Below, one piece after another: positions 23,489 to 35,400 of a DNA stretch of 64,000 bases (position 1 is its first letter; each line of letters starts with the position of its first letter). The position numbers and the translations under genes are program-made. The stretch is from NCBI RefSeq assembly GCF_032854445.1, contig NC_088300.1, positions 620,001 to 684,000 of the forward strand, given 5' to 3'. The notes under the pieces are model-generated. The model was given only the letters and a program-made list of their open reading frames with translations, did not search any database and was not told the DNA's origin. The DNA is from Liolophura sinensis. Its lineage: Eukaryota; Mollusca; Polyplacophora; Chitonida; Chitonidae.

Positions 23489-26400
23489 TTGTTGTTTTGC
23501 ACACGTCTGCAGCATTACTACGACAATATGTCAATAATGTCCCTGGCCATATTTCTAGGTTGCCTTCAGCAAGTACTAGCTCGAGCGAGCACTTGTCACT
23601 TTCTTGACGTCGTCCCAGTGTCTATCAGGTTTGTCGTCTCACGTGCTTCCGGTATATGTAGCGTGGCTTCACGCCGCCACCCACAAGGCTCCCCAGAGAT
23701 GGCATCACAAGTTAGCCAGACCATGGACAAACCCGGCAAAATCACCTCACCCTACGGCAGCTGGAAGTCGCCAATATCCAGCAAAGTTGTGTCTGAAAAT
23801 GCCGTGGCACTGCAAGAAGTGCGCGTAGACTGGAACACAGCGAAAGCAGGTCAGTGGCTTGTGTAGGCCTACAGCGACTTGGAGTTATCTGTGCCGATCA
23901 GGTGCTCACAGCAGGACAACTTAAAGCATTGTGTAGTTCAGTAATTTAAAGTTTTAGAAATCATTTTACTGATTTGGAAATCATTTTTAAACTTTTAAAA
24001 TCATTTTCAAAGCTTAAAGTCATTTATGAATTCATAAATTAAAATTGTGCCTATTTATAAACTTTTAAAAATTACTTTCATTGCTTTAAAAATGTCTCAT
24101 TATCACACTGTTGTATAGTACACTGTTGTATAGTACCTACTGTGTGCGCAAAGCAATAGGCCAGTGACACCTACATAATTCCTTAATTGTTTCCTGTCAG
24201 AATATTTTGGAAAATAGATGCGGGTGGCAGAAGAATTTTGTAGTAATGTAGTGTGATTGGCCTTAACTGCACAAGGGTTTTAGGAAAATACTTATAAAGT
24301 CAGCTTTCTCTTCTCTCCTTTAGATAGACCTATACAACGTTCTTTCTTTGCATTAGGGCTTATTGACATTGTTAAGGATGTTCCATCATGTTCTGGCTTT
24401 GGCTGAGTAGGGGCAGTAGGCTTACAGCACAACTGATCTATCACCTGTTCTGGCCTTGGCTGAGTAGGGGCAGTACAACACCACTGATCTATCACCTGTT
24501 CTGGCTCTGGCTGAGTAGGGGCAGTACAGCACCACTGATCTATCACCTGTTCTGGCTTTGGCTGAGTAGGGGCAGTACAGCACAACTGATCTATCACTTG
24601 TTACGGCTTTGGCTGAGTAGGGGCAGTACAGCACAACTGATCTATCACCTGTTCTGGCTTTGGCTGAGTAGGGGCAGTGCATCACAACTGATCTATCACC
24701 TGCTCAGGCTTTGGCTGAGTAGGCACAGTACAACACCACTGATCTATCACCTGTTCTGGCTTTGGCTGAGTAGGGGCAGTACAGTACCACTGATCTGTCG
24801 CTTGTTCTGGCTTTGGCTGAGTAGGGGCAGTACAGCACCACTGATCTATCACCTGTTCTGGCAAATGGCTGAGTAGGGGCAGTACAACACCACTGATCTA
24901 TCACCTGTTCTGGCTTTGGCTGAGTAGGGGCAGTACAGCACCGCTGATATATCACCTGTTCTGGCTTTGGCTGAGTAGGGGCAGTGCAGCACCACTGATC
25001 TATCACCTGTTCTGGCTTTGGCTGAGTAGGGGCAGTACAGCACCACTGATCTATCACCTGTTCTGGCTTTGGCTGAGTAGGGGCAGTACAACACCACTGA
25101 TCTATCACCTGTTCTGGCTTTGGCTGAGTAGGGGCAGTACAGCACCACTGATCTATCACCTGTTCTGGCTTTGGCTGAGTAGGGGCAGTACAACACCACT
25201 GATCTATCACCTGTTCTGGCTTTGGCTGAGTAGGGGCAGTACAGCACCACTGATCTATCACCTGTTCTGGCTTTGGCTGAGTAGGGGCAGTACAGCACCA
25301 CTGATCTATCACCTGTTCTGGCTTTGGCTGAGTAGGGGCAGTACAACACCACTGATCTATCACCTGTTCTGGCTCTGGCTGAGTAGGGGCAGTACAACAC
25401 CACTGATCTATCACCTGTTCTGGCTCTGGCTGAGTAGGGGCAGTACAGCACCACTGATCTATCACCTGTTCTGGCTTTGGTTGAGTAGGGGCAGTACAAC
25501 ACCACTGATCTATCACCTGTTCTGGCTTTGGTTGAGTAGGGGCAGTACAACACCACTGATCTATCACCTGTTCTGGCTTTTGCAATCCTTGTTCATGCTG
25601 CTTTACACACATCACTAATCCTGCAGGTTACAAGCTGTAAGGATGATGGTGAAAGGCTAAAAACTATTTCAAAACTTTGAAAATGATTTGTAGGGCTTTA
25701 AGAATGATTTCTAAAGTCTTGAAATGACTTTCAAACATTTGAAAATATTTATGAAGCTTTAAAAATAAAGAATAAATCGTAAGCCCATAGGTTACATTAA
25801 TATTTTTTATTTATTTATTTATTTATGTGATTGGTGTTTTTCGTCATACTCGAAAATATTTGGTTTACACAATGGTGGCCAGCATTAAGGTTGGAGAAAA
25901 GAAACACACGAACATCCACAGGTTGCTAGCCAGCATAAACTAGACTTGAACTTACAGTGGCCTCATTGTTTAGAGGCTCTTAGGTCATTGGGTCAGTGGG
26001 GCCCCCGACTAATATTAAGTAGGTAATTTCATTATAGATCCTTAGGTTTTCACTGACGTGTGGTTCTAGAACTCTCTGGATCTGATTCAGTAAGATGGCC
26101 AGTATTTACAGGGTTCAGAGTTTAGTGTAAATGATTAGAGCAAGACGTGAATATGTGAAGAGCAGGTTAACAGGGTAGCTATTGCTGTCTCTTATTCTAC
26201 AGAATACTTAGTTTAACGAAAACCCACTCAAGATTGAGGATTAGACATCTAGAAAGTCACTGCACTCTGCTAACATACAGCCTTCTGCTTATTAGAAACT
26301 CACAGCTTTAGGCAGAGCGAGTTCCTCGACTAACTCAAAACGTGTTTGTAAATTTAATTTTATTTTCATCCACAAGAGTAAAACTGGCAGCTCCCTCAAG

Positions 26401-29400
26401 AATAAACTTGTGGGTGTATATCAAAGGACTGGCAAAATTGGAGTTAGATTATGTAACTTTTACAGACCACAGCTAGTTTTTTAGTAAGGGTGTAAGGAGC
26501 TTGATAGCTGCAGACATTTTGAAATGTTTAAGGTTAAGTTTTTTGCTATTTGTTGGAAGTTTCTTTTTCTAAGGAGAGGAATTTTTGCGTGAGTGTAACA
26601 GACCAGATACACTCACAAGATCCATTTGTCCTAAAAATTCGCTGACAAATAGAGGAGTGTTTTTAGAGGCAGGTAAAGGTGACTTTTGGGTCAGAACTTT
26701 ATATTGTTCAACTAGGATATCATCCTACCTTCCAAACAATCCTGAATCCAGGGAAAACATTTTAGGTCATTTTCAGTAAGCCTTTAAGACTCCTTCACTC
26801 CTTCACTATCTGGCAGTGGTGGCAAAGCAATGTTGTTGTATAAAGTTGTATTCTTAATACAGCAAAATGATACATTTTTAACTTGCTGTTACAAAGTATG
26901 GCAAGGTATTGTGAGTGTGGGAGAGAAGTAATGTTGGTGTATGTGTCGGTGTTTGGTTTTCTAGTTTGGGTCAGTTGAGTAAGGTTTTATGTTTGGATCA
27001 GTTGGGTAAGGTTTTATGTTTGGGTCATTTGAGTAAGGTTTTATATTTGAATCAGTTGAGTAAGGTTTTATGTTGGGGTCTGTTGAGTAAGATTTTATGT
27101 TGGGGTCTGCTGGGTAAGGTTTTATGTTTGAATCAGTTGAGTAAGGTTTTATGTTGGGGTCAGTTTGGTAAGGTTTTATGTTTCGGTCATTTGAGTAAGA
27201 TTTTATGTTTGAATCAGTTGAGTAAGGTTTTGTGTTTGGATCAGTTGAGTAAGGTTTTATGTTTGGGTCAGTTGAGTAAGGTTTTATGTTGGGGTCTGCT
27301 GGGTAAGGTTTTATGTTTGAATCAGTTGAGTAAGGTTTTATGTTGAGGTCAGTTGGGTAAGGTTTTATGTTTGGGTCATTTGAGTAAGGTTTTATATTTG
27401 AATCAGTTGAGTAAGGTTTTATGTTGGGATCAGGTGAGTAAGGTTTTATGTTTGGGTCAGTTGAATAAAGTTTTATGTTTGGGTCAGTTGAGTAAAATTT
27501 TATGTTGGGATCAGTTGAGTAAGGTTTTATGTTTGGATCAGTTGAGTAAGGTTTTATGTTGGGGTCTGCTGGGTAAGGTTTTATGTTGGGGTCAGTTGTG
27601 TACAGTTTTATGTTGGGGTCTGCTGGGTAAGGTTTTATATTTGAATCAGTTGAGTAAGGTTTTATGTTTGGGTCAGTTGAGTAAGGTTTTATGTTTGGAT
27701 CAGTTGAGTAAGGTTTTATGTTTGGGTCAGTTGAATAAAGTTTTATGTTTGGATCAGTTGAGTAAGGTTTTATGTTGGGATCAGTTGAGTAAGGTTTTAT
27801 GTTTCGGTCAGTTGAGTAAGGTTTTATGTTGAGGTCAGTTGAGTAAGGTTTTATGTTTCGGTCAGTTGGGTAAGGTTTTATGTTGGGGTCAGTTGAGTAA
27901 GGTTTTATGTTTGGGTCAGGTGAATAAAGTTTTATGTTGGGGTCAGTTGGGTAAGGTTTTATGTTTGGATCAGTTGAGTAAGGTTTTATGTTTGGGTCAG
28001 TTGAGTAAGGTTTTATGTTGGGATCAGCTGAGTAAGGTTTTATGTTGGGATCAGTTGAGTAAGGTTTTATGTTGAGGTCAGTTGAGTAAGGTTTTATGTT
28101 TGAATCAGGTAAGTAAGGTTTTATGTTTGGATCAGTTGAGTAAGGTTTTATGTTGAGGTCAGTTGAGTAAGGTTTTATGTTTGGATCAGTTGAGTAAGGT
28201 TTTATGTTTGGGTATGCTAGTCTCACAGTTTTCACATCGCTGCTATGAAACTTGGTGGGAATGATGAACAAGATTTGGACATTTACTCATTTTGATTATA
28301 AGTTAGGGATGTTTGAATTTTTGTTCAACAGAAGTACTGTTCAGTTTCGTTGGCCAGGGTAAGGTTTTATGTTTAGGTCAGATATTTCATCAGTTTTAAC
28401 ATCATTTTATGAATTTGATGGGAATGATGAAGAGGATTTGGGGATTTACTCATCTTGAATAATTAGGGATATTTGCATTTTAGCTCCCCATCATGAAGTA
28501 AGCTTTTTTGTTTGGGTCAGCTGTTGTCAAAGTTTTCGCTATATGTTCATGAAACTTCTTGGGCTTGATTAAGATGCTTTGAAGATGTTGATGTTTTACT
28601 TTATATTTCTGGTTTGGTAAAAACTAACATGTTTTGGACTTTCTGTGTCCACATTCACTTCAGTAGTGTATATGTAGCCTCAGAGTAAGGTTTCATGTTG
28701 GGATCAGTTGAGTAAGGTTTTATGTTGGGATCAGTTGAGTAAGGTTTTATGTTTGGATCAGTTGAGTAAGGTTTTGTGTTGGGGTCAGTTGAGTAAGGTT
28801 TTATGTTGGGATCAGCTGAGTAAGGTTTTATGTTGGGATCAGTTGAGTAAGGTTTTATGTTGAGGTCAGCTGGGTAAGGTTTTATGTTGGGATCAGTTGA
28901 GTAAGGTTTTATGTTGAGGTCAGCTGAGTAAGGTTTTATGTTGGGATCAACTGAGTAAGGTTTTATGTTTGAACCAGTTGAGTAAGGTTTTATGTTGGGG
29001 TCAGTTGAGTAAGGTTTTATGTTGGGGCCAGTTGAGTAAGGTTTTATGTTGAGGTCAGCTGAGTAAGGTTTTATGTTGGGATCAACTGAGTAAGGTTTTA
29101 TGTTTGAGTCAGCTGTTATCAGTTTTCATCAAATCTTCATGAAACTTCATGGGCTTGATAAACATGCCTTGATGATGTAGATATATGAATTTTGATATTT
29201 TTTTATCCAGGTTGCCTTGTTTAGGGACTTTCATTTTATTCACTATACATGTCTACCATGAAGACACTACCTGCTCAGTATGAATTTCAATGCCCTGTCA
29301 ATTTTGGCTGCCATTTGAACTGAAGCCACTACTGGCCAGTTGTGGGGTTTCTCATAACCCTTGTTAAAGAAAGGGATTTAGCAAAATGAGAAGCATTTTG

Positions 29401-32400
29401 AGGAATTCAGTGCAATGTAAATTGTAACTTTATTTATGTGGACATCTCTGAGTCTGAATTACCTTGGATCTTAATTGCTCTCAGTAATTATTGGGTATTA
29501 ATCATGATTGATTTATACTAGTACTTGTTCAGGGTTTAAGAGCAGACTCACCTTTAGGACAGTGGTCAGGTGTACTGATGGAGGTTCACCTGAGCGCCCC
29601 GTGTAAACCACCACCTTAACGCTAGGCATTTCTTGACGTCTTGACTTAATGTCATGGAAAAACTGATGGTGCTTGTGGTTGCTGAAGATGACTTGTCATT
29701 CACCAAAATGACATTGAAGTTTGTAATCCAGACCTGGGTAAGCACGGTTGTATGTTAATGGTAATAAGTGGATGTGTTGTGTTTACTTTTCAGACACAGT
29801 TTACTGGTCAGAGTTGCGTTACTCAGAGGGTGGTCGCTACGTAGTCTGCTCCGCGACGGTAGGCCATGAGGGCTACATCTCATGGACCCCTGAGGGGTTC
29901 AATGCCCGCACACGCGTCCATGAGTACGGGGGCGGGGCAGTGTTTGTCTATGATGGAGCCGTCTACTTTTCCAACTACGAGGACCAGAGATTATACAAAC
30001 AGACCTCCCCCACATCGGCTCCAGAAGCCCTTACCCCCAGCAAACAATGGAGATATGCAGATGGCCAGTATCATGTCAAGGTGAGACATTAGTTGCTTGT
30101 GGTGGATGGGTGGGATTTCTTTGCTGTAAGTGGCAGCACAATTCAGAAACAAATTCTAACAGACTTTTCTCAACAAGTGACCATGAATATAGTGTTTGGT
30201 TTAATGATTTATTAAATGTATTGTTATTTCAGCTGTCACCTGGAAATGTTATTTCAAATACAACATACTGGCATCTCAGCAGGATATGTCGTGACTAATT
30301 ACATTGTGAATGATTGCTCTAATGCTTTTTCGTTCACACTGGACAGTAATTTTAGGCCAGGCATATAGAGGCTTGGAATCAGAGCTGCTTAAACATATAT
30401 TCATGTTCAGACCATGTGACAAAATAAATTATTAATGGTCAATATTTAATGTTAACTTTTACAAAAGCATTAATGATGTCTTTGCTACAGAGATAGATCA
30501 TAGTGTCTTCACTGAAGCATAATGTGTTTTGCATTATAGTAAAACTATAGAGCACACTGTCTTTGCCATAGTAGAACATTACTGTTTACCATTTCTAGAG
30601 CATACTGTCTTTGTTATAGGGGTAGAACATTACTGTATGTCTCTGCTGGAGCATACTGTCTTTGTTATAGTGGTAGAACAGTACTGTATGTCTTTGCTAG
30701 AGCATACGGTCTTTGCTATAGGGGTAGAACATTAATGTATGTCTTTGCTAGAGCATACTGTCTCTGCTATAATGGTAGAACATTACTGCATGTCTTTGAT
30801 AGAGCATACTGTCTCTGCTATAATGGTAGAACATTACTGTATGTCTTTGCTAGAGCATACGGTCTTTGCTATAGGGGTAGAACATTAATGTATGTCTTTG
30901 CTAGAGCATACTGTCTCTGCTATAGTGGTAGAACATTAATGTATGTCTTTGCTAGAGCATACTGTCTTTGCTATAGTGGTAGAACATTAATGTATGTCTT
31001 TGCTAGAGCATACTGTCTTTGCTATAGTCATTTAAAGTTACTGTATGTCTTTGCTAGAGTGTACTGTCTCTGCTATAGTGGTAGAACATTACTGTATGTC
31101 CTTGCCAGAGCATACTGTCTTTGCTATAGTGGTAGAACATTAATGTATGTCTTTGCTAGAGCATACTGTCTTAACTATAGTGGTAGAACATTATATCTTT
31201 ACAAGAGTATACCGTCCTTGCTAGAGCATAAAAATGTCTTTGGTAGAGCATTACGCGTTTGTTTCGAAATGTATGTCAATGAAGGTATAAAAACTACCTT
31301 TTTCCGAAGGGAAAACTGCATTGACTACCCTTTGATATTATCATATTGACACAGTTTATTGCTGTATCGGTACAGTAACGCCAGATACATGTAGTAAAGA
31401 GGGCTGTGGATGACTGGTCCTGTCACACATAGAATGGTGAAATTAGGGCGAGTCAAATGCCTACCCATGTATAGGCATGCATTTGAATACGTTTTTATGA
31501 AAGTGTTTGAACATCACATGATTTGTGGATTATTATAGGTACTTCTGACTGTAAATTAGGGTGGAAAAATACGGCCCTGGAGTCAGTAAATCAAAGAAAC
31601 AAACAATGCATTTTCTGTCTTCTAAAGTTGACCTAGTTTTACCAAAAAATTATGGTGGTGAGCATTGTTGTACAGAGCAATTTAATTCTTATATGATGTG
31701 CTAAGGTGAAAATTTGGGTTCATTGGATGTAGCTCTAATAACTACCGTATGTATCATATTATTATTGTATATGTATGTATGTAATTATTACTGTACATGT
31801 ACGTAGGTAATTATTACTGTACATGTATGTAATTATTACTGTACATGTACGTAGGTAATTATTACTGTACATGTATGTAATTATTACTGTACATGTACAT
31901 ATGTAATTATTACTGTACATGTATGTATGTAATTATTACTGTACATGTATGTATGTAATTATTACTGTACATGTATGTATGTAATTATTACTGTACATGT
32001 ACGTATGTAATTATTACTGTACATGTACATAGGTAATTATTATGTACATGTATGTATGTAATTATTACTGTACATGTACGTATGTAATTATTACTGTATA
32101 TGTATGTATGTAATTATTACTGTACATGTACGTAGGTAATTATTACTGTACATGTATGTTACAAGTTATTTTGCATGTGAGGTATCTAGTACAATAGCAA
32201 TTTGTAACATTCAAGATGGTTGCTGCATTATAGATTATAGAATTTATTACACCTTAATAAACTGCCCAATTAAGGAATTGAATCTATTTAAAACAATGCT
32301 TGTTTGTTGTTCTAGTGTTATTGAATCAGTTGATGAGAATGCAGTGTGTTTTCTGGCTTTTCTGTTCTAGTGTCATTGAATCGATGAGAATGCCGTGTGT

Positions 32401-35400
32401 TTTCTGACTTTTCTGTTCTAGTGTCATTGAATCAGTTGATGAGAATGCAGTGTGTTTTCTGGCTTTTCTGTTCTAGTGTCATTGAATCGATGAGAATGCA
32501 GTGTGTTTTCTGGCTTTTCTGTTCTAGTGTCATTGAATCGATGAGAATGCCGTGTGTTTTCTGACTTTTCTGTTCTAGTGTCATTGAATCAGTTGATGAG
32601 AATGCAGTGTGTTTTCTGGCTTTTCTGTTCTAGTGTCATTGAATCGATGAGAATGCTGTGTGTTTTCTGGCTTTTCTGTTCTAGTGTCATTGAATCGATG
32701 AGAATGCCGTGTGTTTTCTGACTTTTCTGTTCTAGTGTCATTGAATCAGTTGATGAGAATGCAGTGTGTTTTCTGGCTTTTCTGTTCTAGTGTCATTGAA
32801 TCGATGAGAATGCAGTGTGTTTTCTGGCTTTTCTGTTCTAGTGTCATTGAATCGATGAGAATGCCGTGTGTTTTCTGACTTTTCTGTTCTAGTGTCATTG
32901 AATCAGTTGATGAGAATGCAGTGTGTTTTCTGGCTTTTCTGTTCTAGTGTCATTGAATCGATGAGAATGCTGTGTGTTTTCTGGCTTTTCTGTTCTAGTG
33001 TCATTGAATCGATGAGAATGCAGTGTGTTTTCTGACTTTTCTAGTGTCATTGAATCGATGAGAATGCAGTGTGTTTTCTGGCTTTTCTGTTCTAGTGTCA
33101 TTGAATCGATGAGAATACCGTGTGTTTTCTGGCTTTTCTAGAATGTAACAAACTGTTGTTAAGTATATGGTCCTCCAACTACTCTCTCATCAATTGTTAT
33201 ACCCTAGCCCTGTAAGTTCCTGACCCTTGACCTCTTGTTGCTCTTATCAGAATGGCCGCATCTATATCGTGAGGGAGGACCATGAGGTGATAGGTCAAAA
33301 TGGCGTCAAGGAAGCTGTCAACACTGTGGTTACTATTGACCCTAAAACACAGGAACAAATCGTGCTGGTAAGGGACATGACCTCTCATCCTAATCTCTAC
33401 AAACTGACACCCGCCGTTGTTTATGAAGGCCCATAATTGATTGATGTTGATACCCTAATACTATCCTAATGATACCCTAATACTATCCTAATGAAAATGG
33501 GAATTTTACATGCAGATACATGTCAGTTGTTTGTGAGTTGGTATAATAAAACAGATACATGTTATGGTGTACTTCTCTCTGTGGTAAAATTAGTCTGTTA
33601 AAACTTGATATATATGTACTGAGTATTAAAATGCCATCCTAAATGTTAAATCTGACTGACATTCAAGACTTGTTGTATTTCAGTGTTGAATGTAAGGAGT
33701 GATAGTTGACCATTGGCTATTACTCTATTTCACCCAAAGTTTGACCTTTAAAAATGTTCTTTCACAAATGCTGAAGACTTTAAATTAATGCAATTGATGC
33801 CAGTAGTTAAGTTTTTCTTGTAAGAAATAATTTAGACTTCATCAAAAATGCTTTAGGCAGCCTTGTATTAGAAGGTGGATGAATCAATCAGAATGTTTCT
33901 GTTGAAAAATTTGAACTTTAGGTAAATTCAGTAATTGGTTTGTGCAAGTTATTGAGCCCTCTGATGTGCTTTTTCCCCAACAGGTCAGCGGTGCCGACTT
34001 CTACAGCTGCCCGCGTGTCTCCCCTGATGGCAAGAGGTTAGCCTGGGTTCAATGGGATCACCCTAACATGGTATACTCTCACCCTGCCGTCCATTTAGTC
34101 TACATTAAACCCCAGTCAGATGAAGAAATCTGTCTACCCTTAAGGGGCCATATCTAAAGCCATTTTATTTGTGGAAATATTGTGGGCTTCCAAACTGTTG
34201 TGCCCCCAAGTTAATCATGCTGCATTTTAACTAATAAATACATTTAACAAAAGTATAATGGTTTATCAAGTATAAGTTATATATTCTTGAGTATTAGCAT
34301 AAAAACTCTGATCAAATAAATTCCAACTTAAAGTTTACCTCTCTGACAAAGTTTGATTAAAGTATGTTGATGTTACCCCCTTTGTATGTCTACTTGTCTC
34401 TCTGTATGTCTACTTGTTTTTCTGAAAATCTACTTGTTTGCCTGTATTTCTACTTGTTTTTCTGACTGTTTACTTGTTTTCTGTATGTCTACTTGTCTGT
34501 CTGTGTCTACTTGTCTGTCTGTTTGTCTGTCTGTCTGTTGGTATGTCTACTTGTCTCTCTGAATGTCTACTTGTTTGTCTGCAGGTCTACTTGTGTGTCT
34601 GTCTGTGTCTATTTATCTCTCTGTATGTCTACTTGTCTGTCTGCGTGTCTCCCTGTGTCTATTTGTCTATCTGTATGTCTTCTGTTTGTCTGTCAGTATA
34701 TGTCTCCAGTTTGTCTGTGTGTCTATTTGTCCATCTGTATGTCTGTTTGTGTGTCTATTTGTCTGTATGTCTACTTGTCTGTCAGTCTATCTGTCAGTCT
34801 GTCTGTTTGTCTATGTCTACGGTTTGTCTGTCTGTATATGTCTACAGTTTGTCTGTGTGTCTATTTGTCCATTTGTATGTCTGTTTGTGTGTCTATTTGT
34901 CTGTCTCTGTGTCTACTTGTCTGTATGTCTACTTGTCTCTCTGTATGTCTTTTTGTCTGTCTGTCTATTTGTCTGTCTGTATGTCTACTTGTCTGTCTAT
35001 TTGTCTACTGTTTGTCTGCATCATCTTGTAAACCATGCAGCTGTCACCCACATGTGAGTTTCACTGGACTTTTTTACCCCCTTGTAGCCTTGGGATTCCA
35101 CAGATGTGTGGGTGGCAGACTTGTATGTCTGTATGTTTATTTGTCTGTCTTTTTCCTCTTGTAGCCATGGGACTCCACAGAAGCCTGGTTGGAAGACTTG
35201 TCTGTCTGTATGTTTATTTGTCTCTCTTCCCCCATGCAGCCATGGGACTCCACAGAAGTGTGGGTGGCAGACTTGTATGTCTGTATGTTTGTTTGTCTGT
35301 CTTTTTCCCCTTGTAGCCATGGGACTCCTTAGAAGTGTGGGTGGCAGACTTGTATGTCTGTATGTTTATTTGTCTGTCTTTTTCCCCTTGTAGCCATGGG

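Noticed and set aside
24704-25615. 303-codon minus-strand open frame with [17 protein letters not shown] repeats
   Set aside because: By-product of a 51-bp array; several frames are open at once, which is typical of period-three repeats rather than a gene.
26961-28271. 436-codon minus-strand open frame with DPNIKPYST repeats
   Set aside because: Produced by a 27-bp (multiple of three) minisatellite inside an intron of the opposite-strand peptidase gene. No start context, domain or splice evidence.
34438-35164. Cys/Leu/Val-rich plus-strand frames of about 200 codons
   Set aside because: Translation of TCTG/TCTA low-complexity repeat; all three frames are open.
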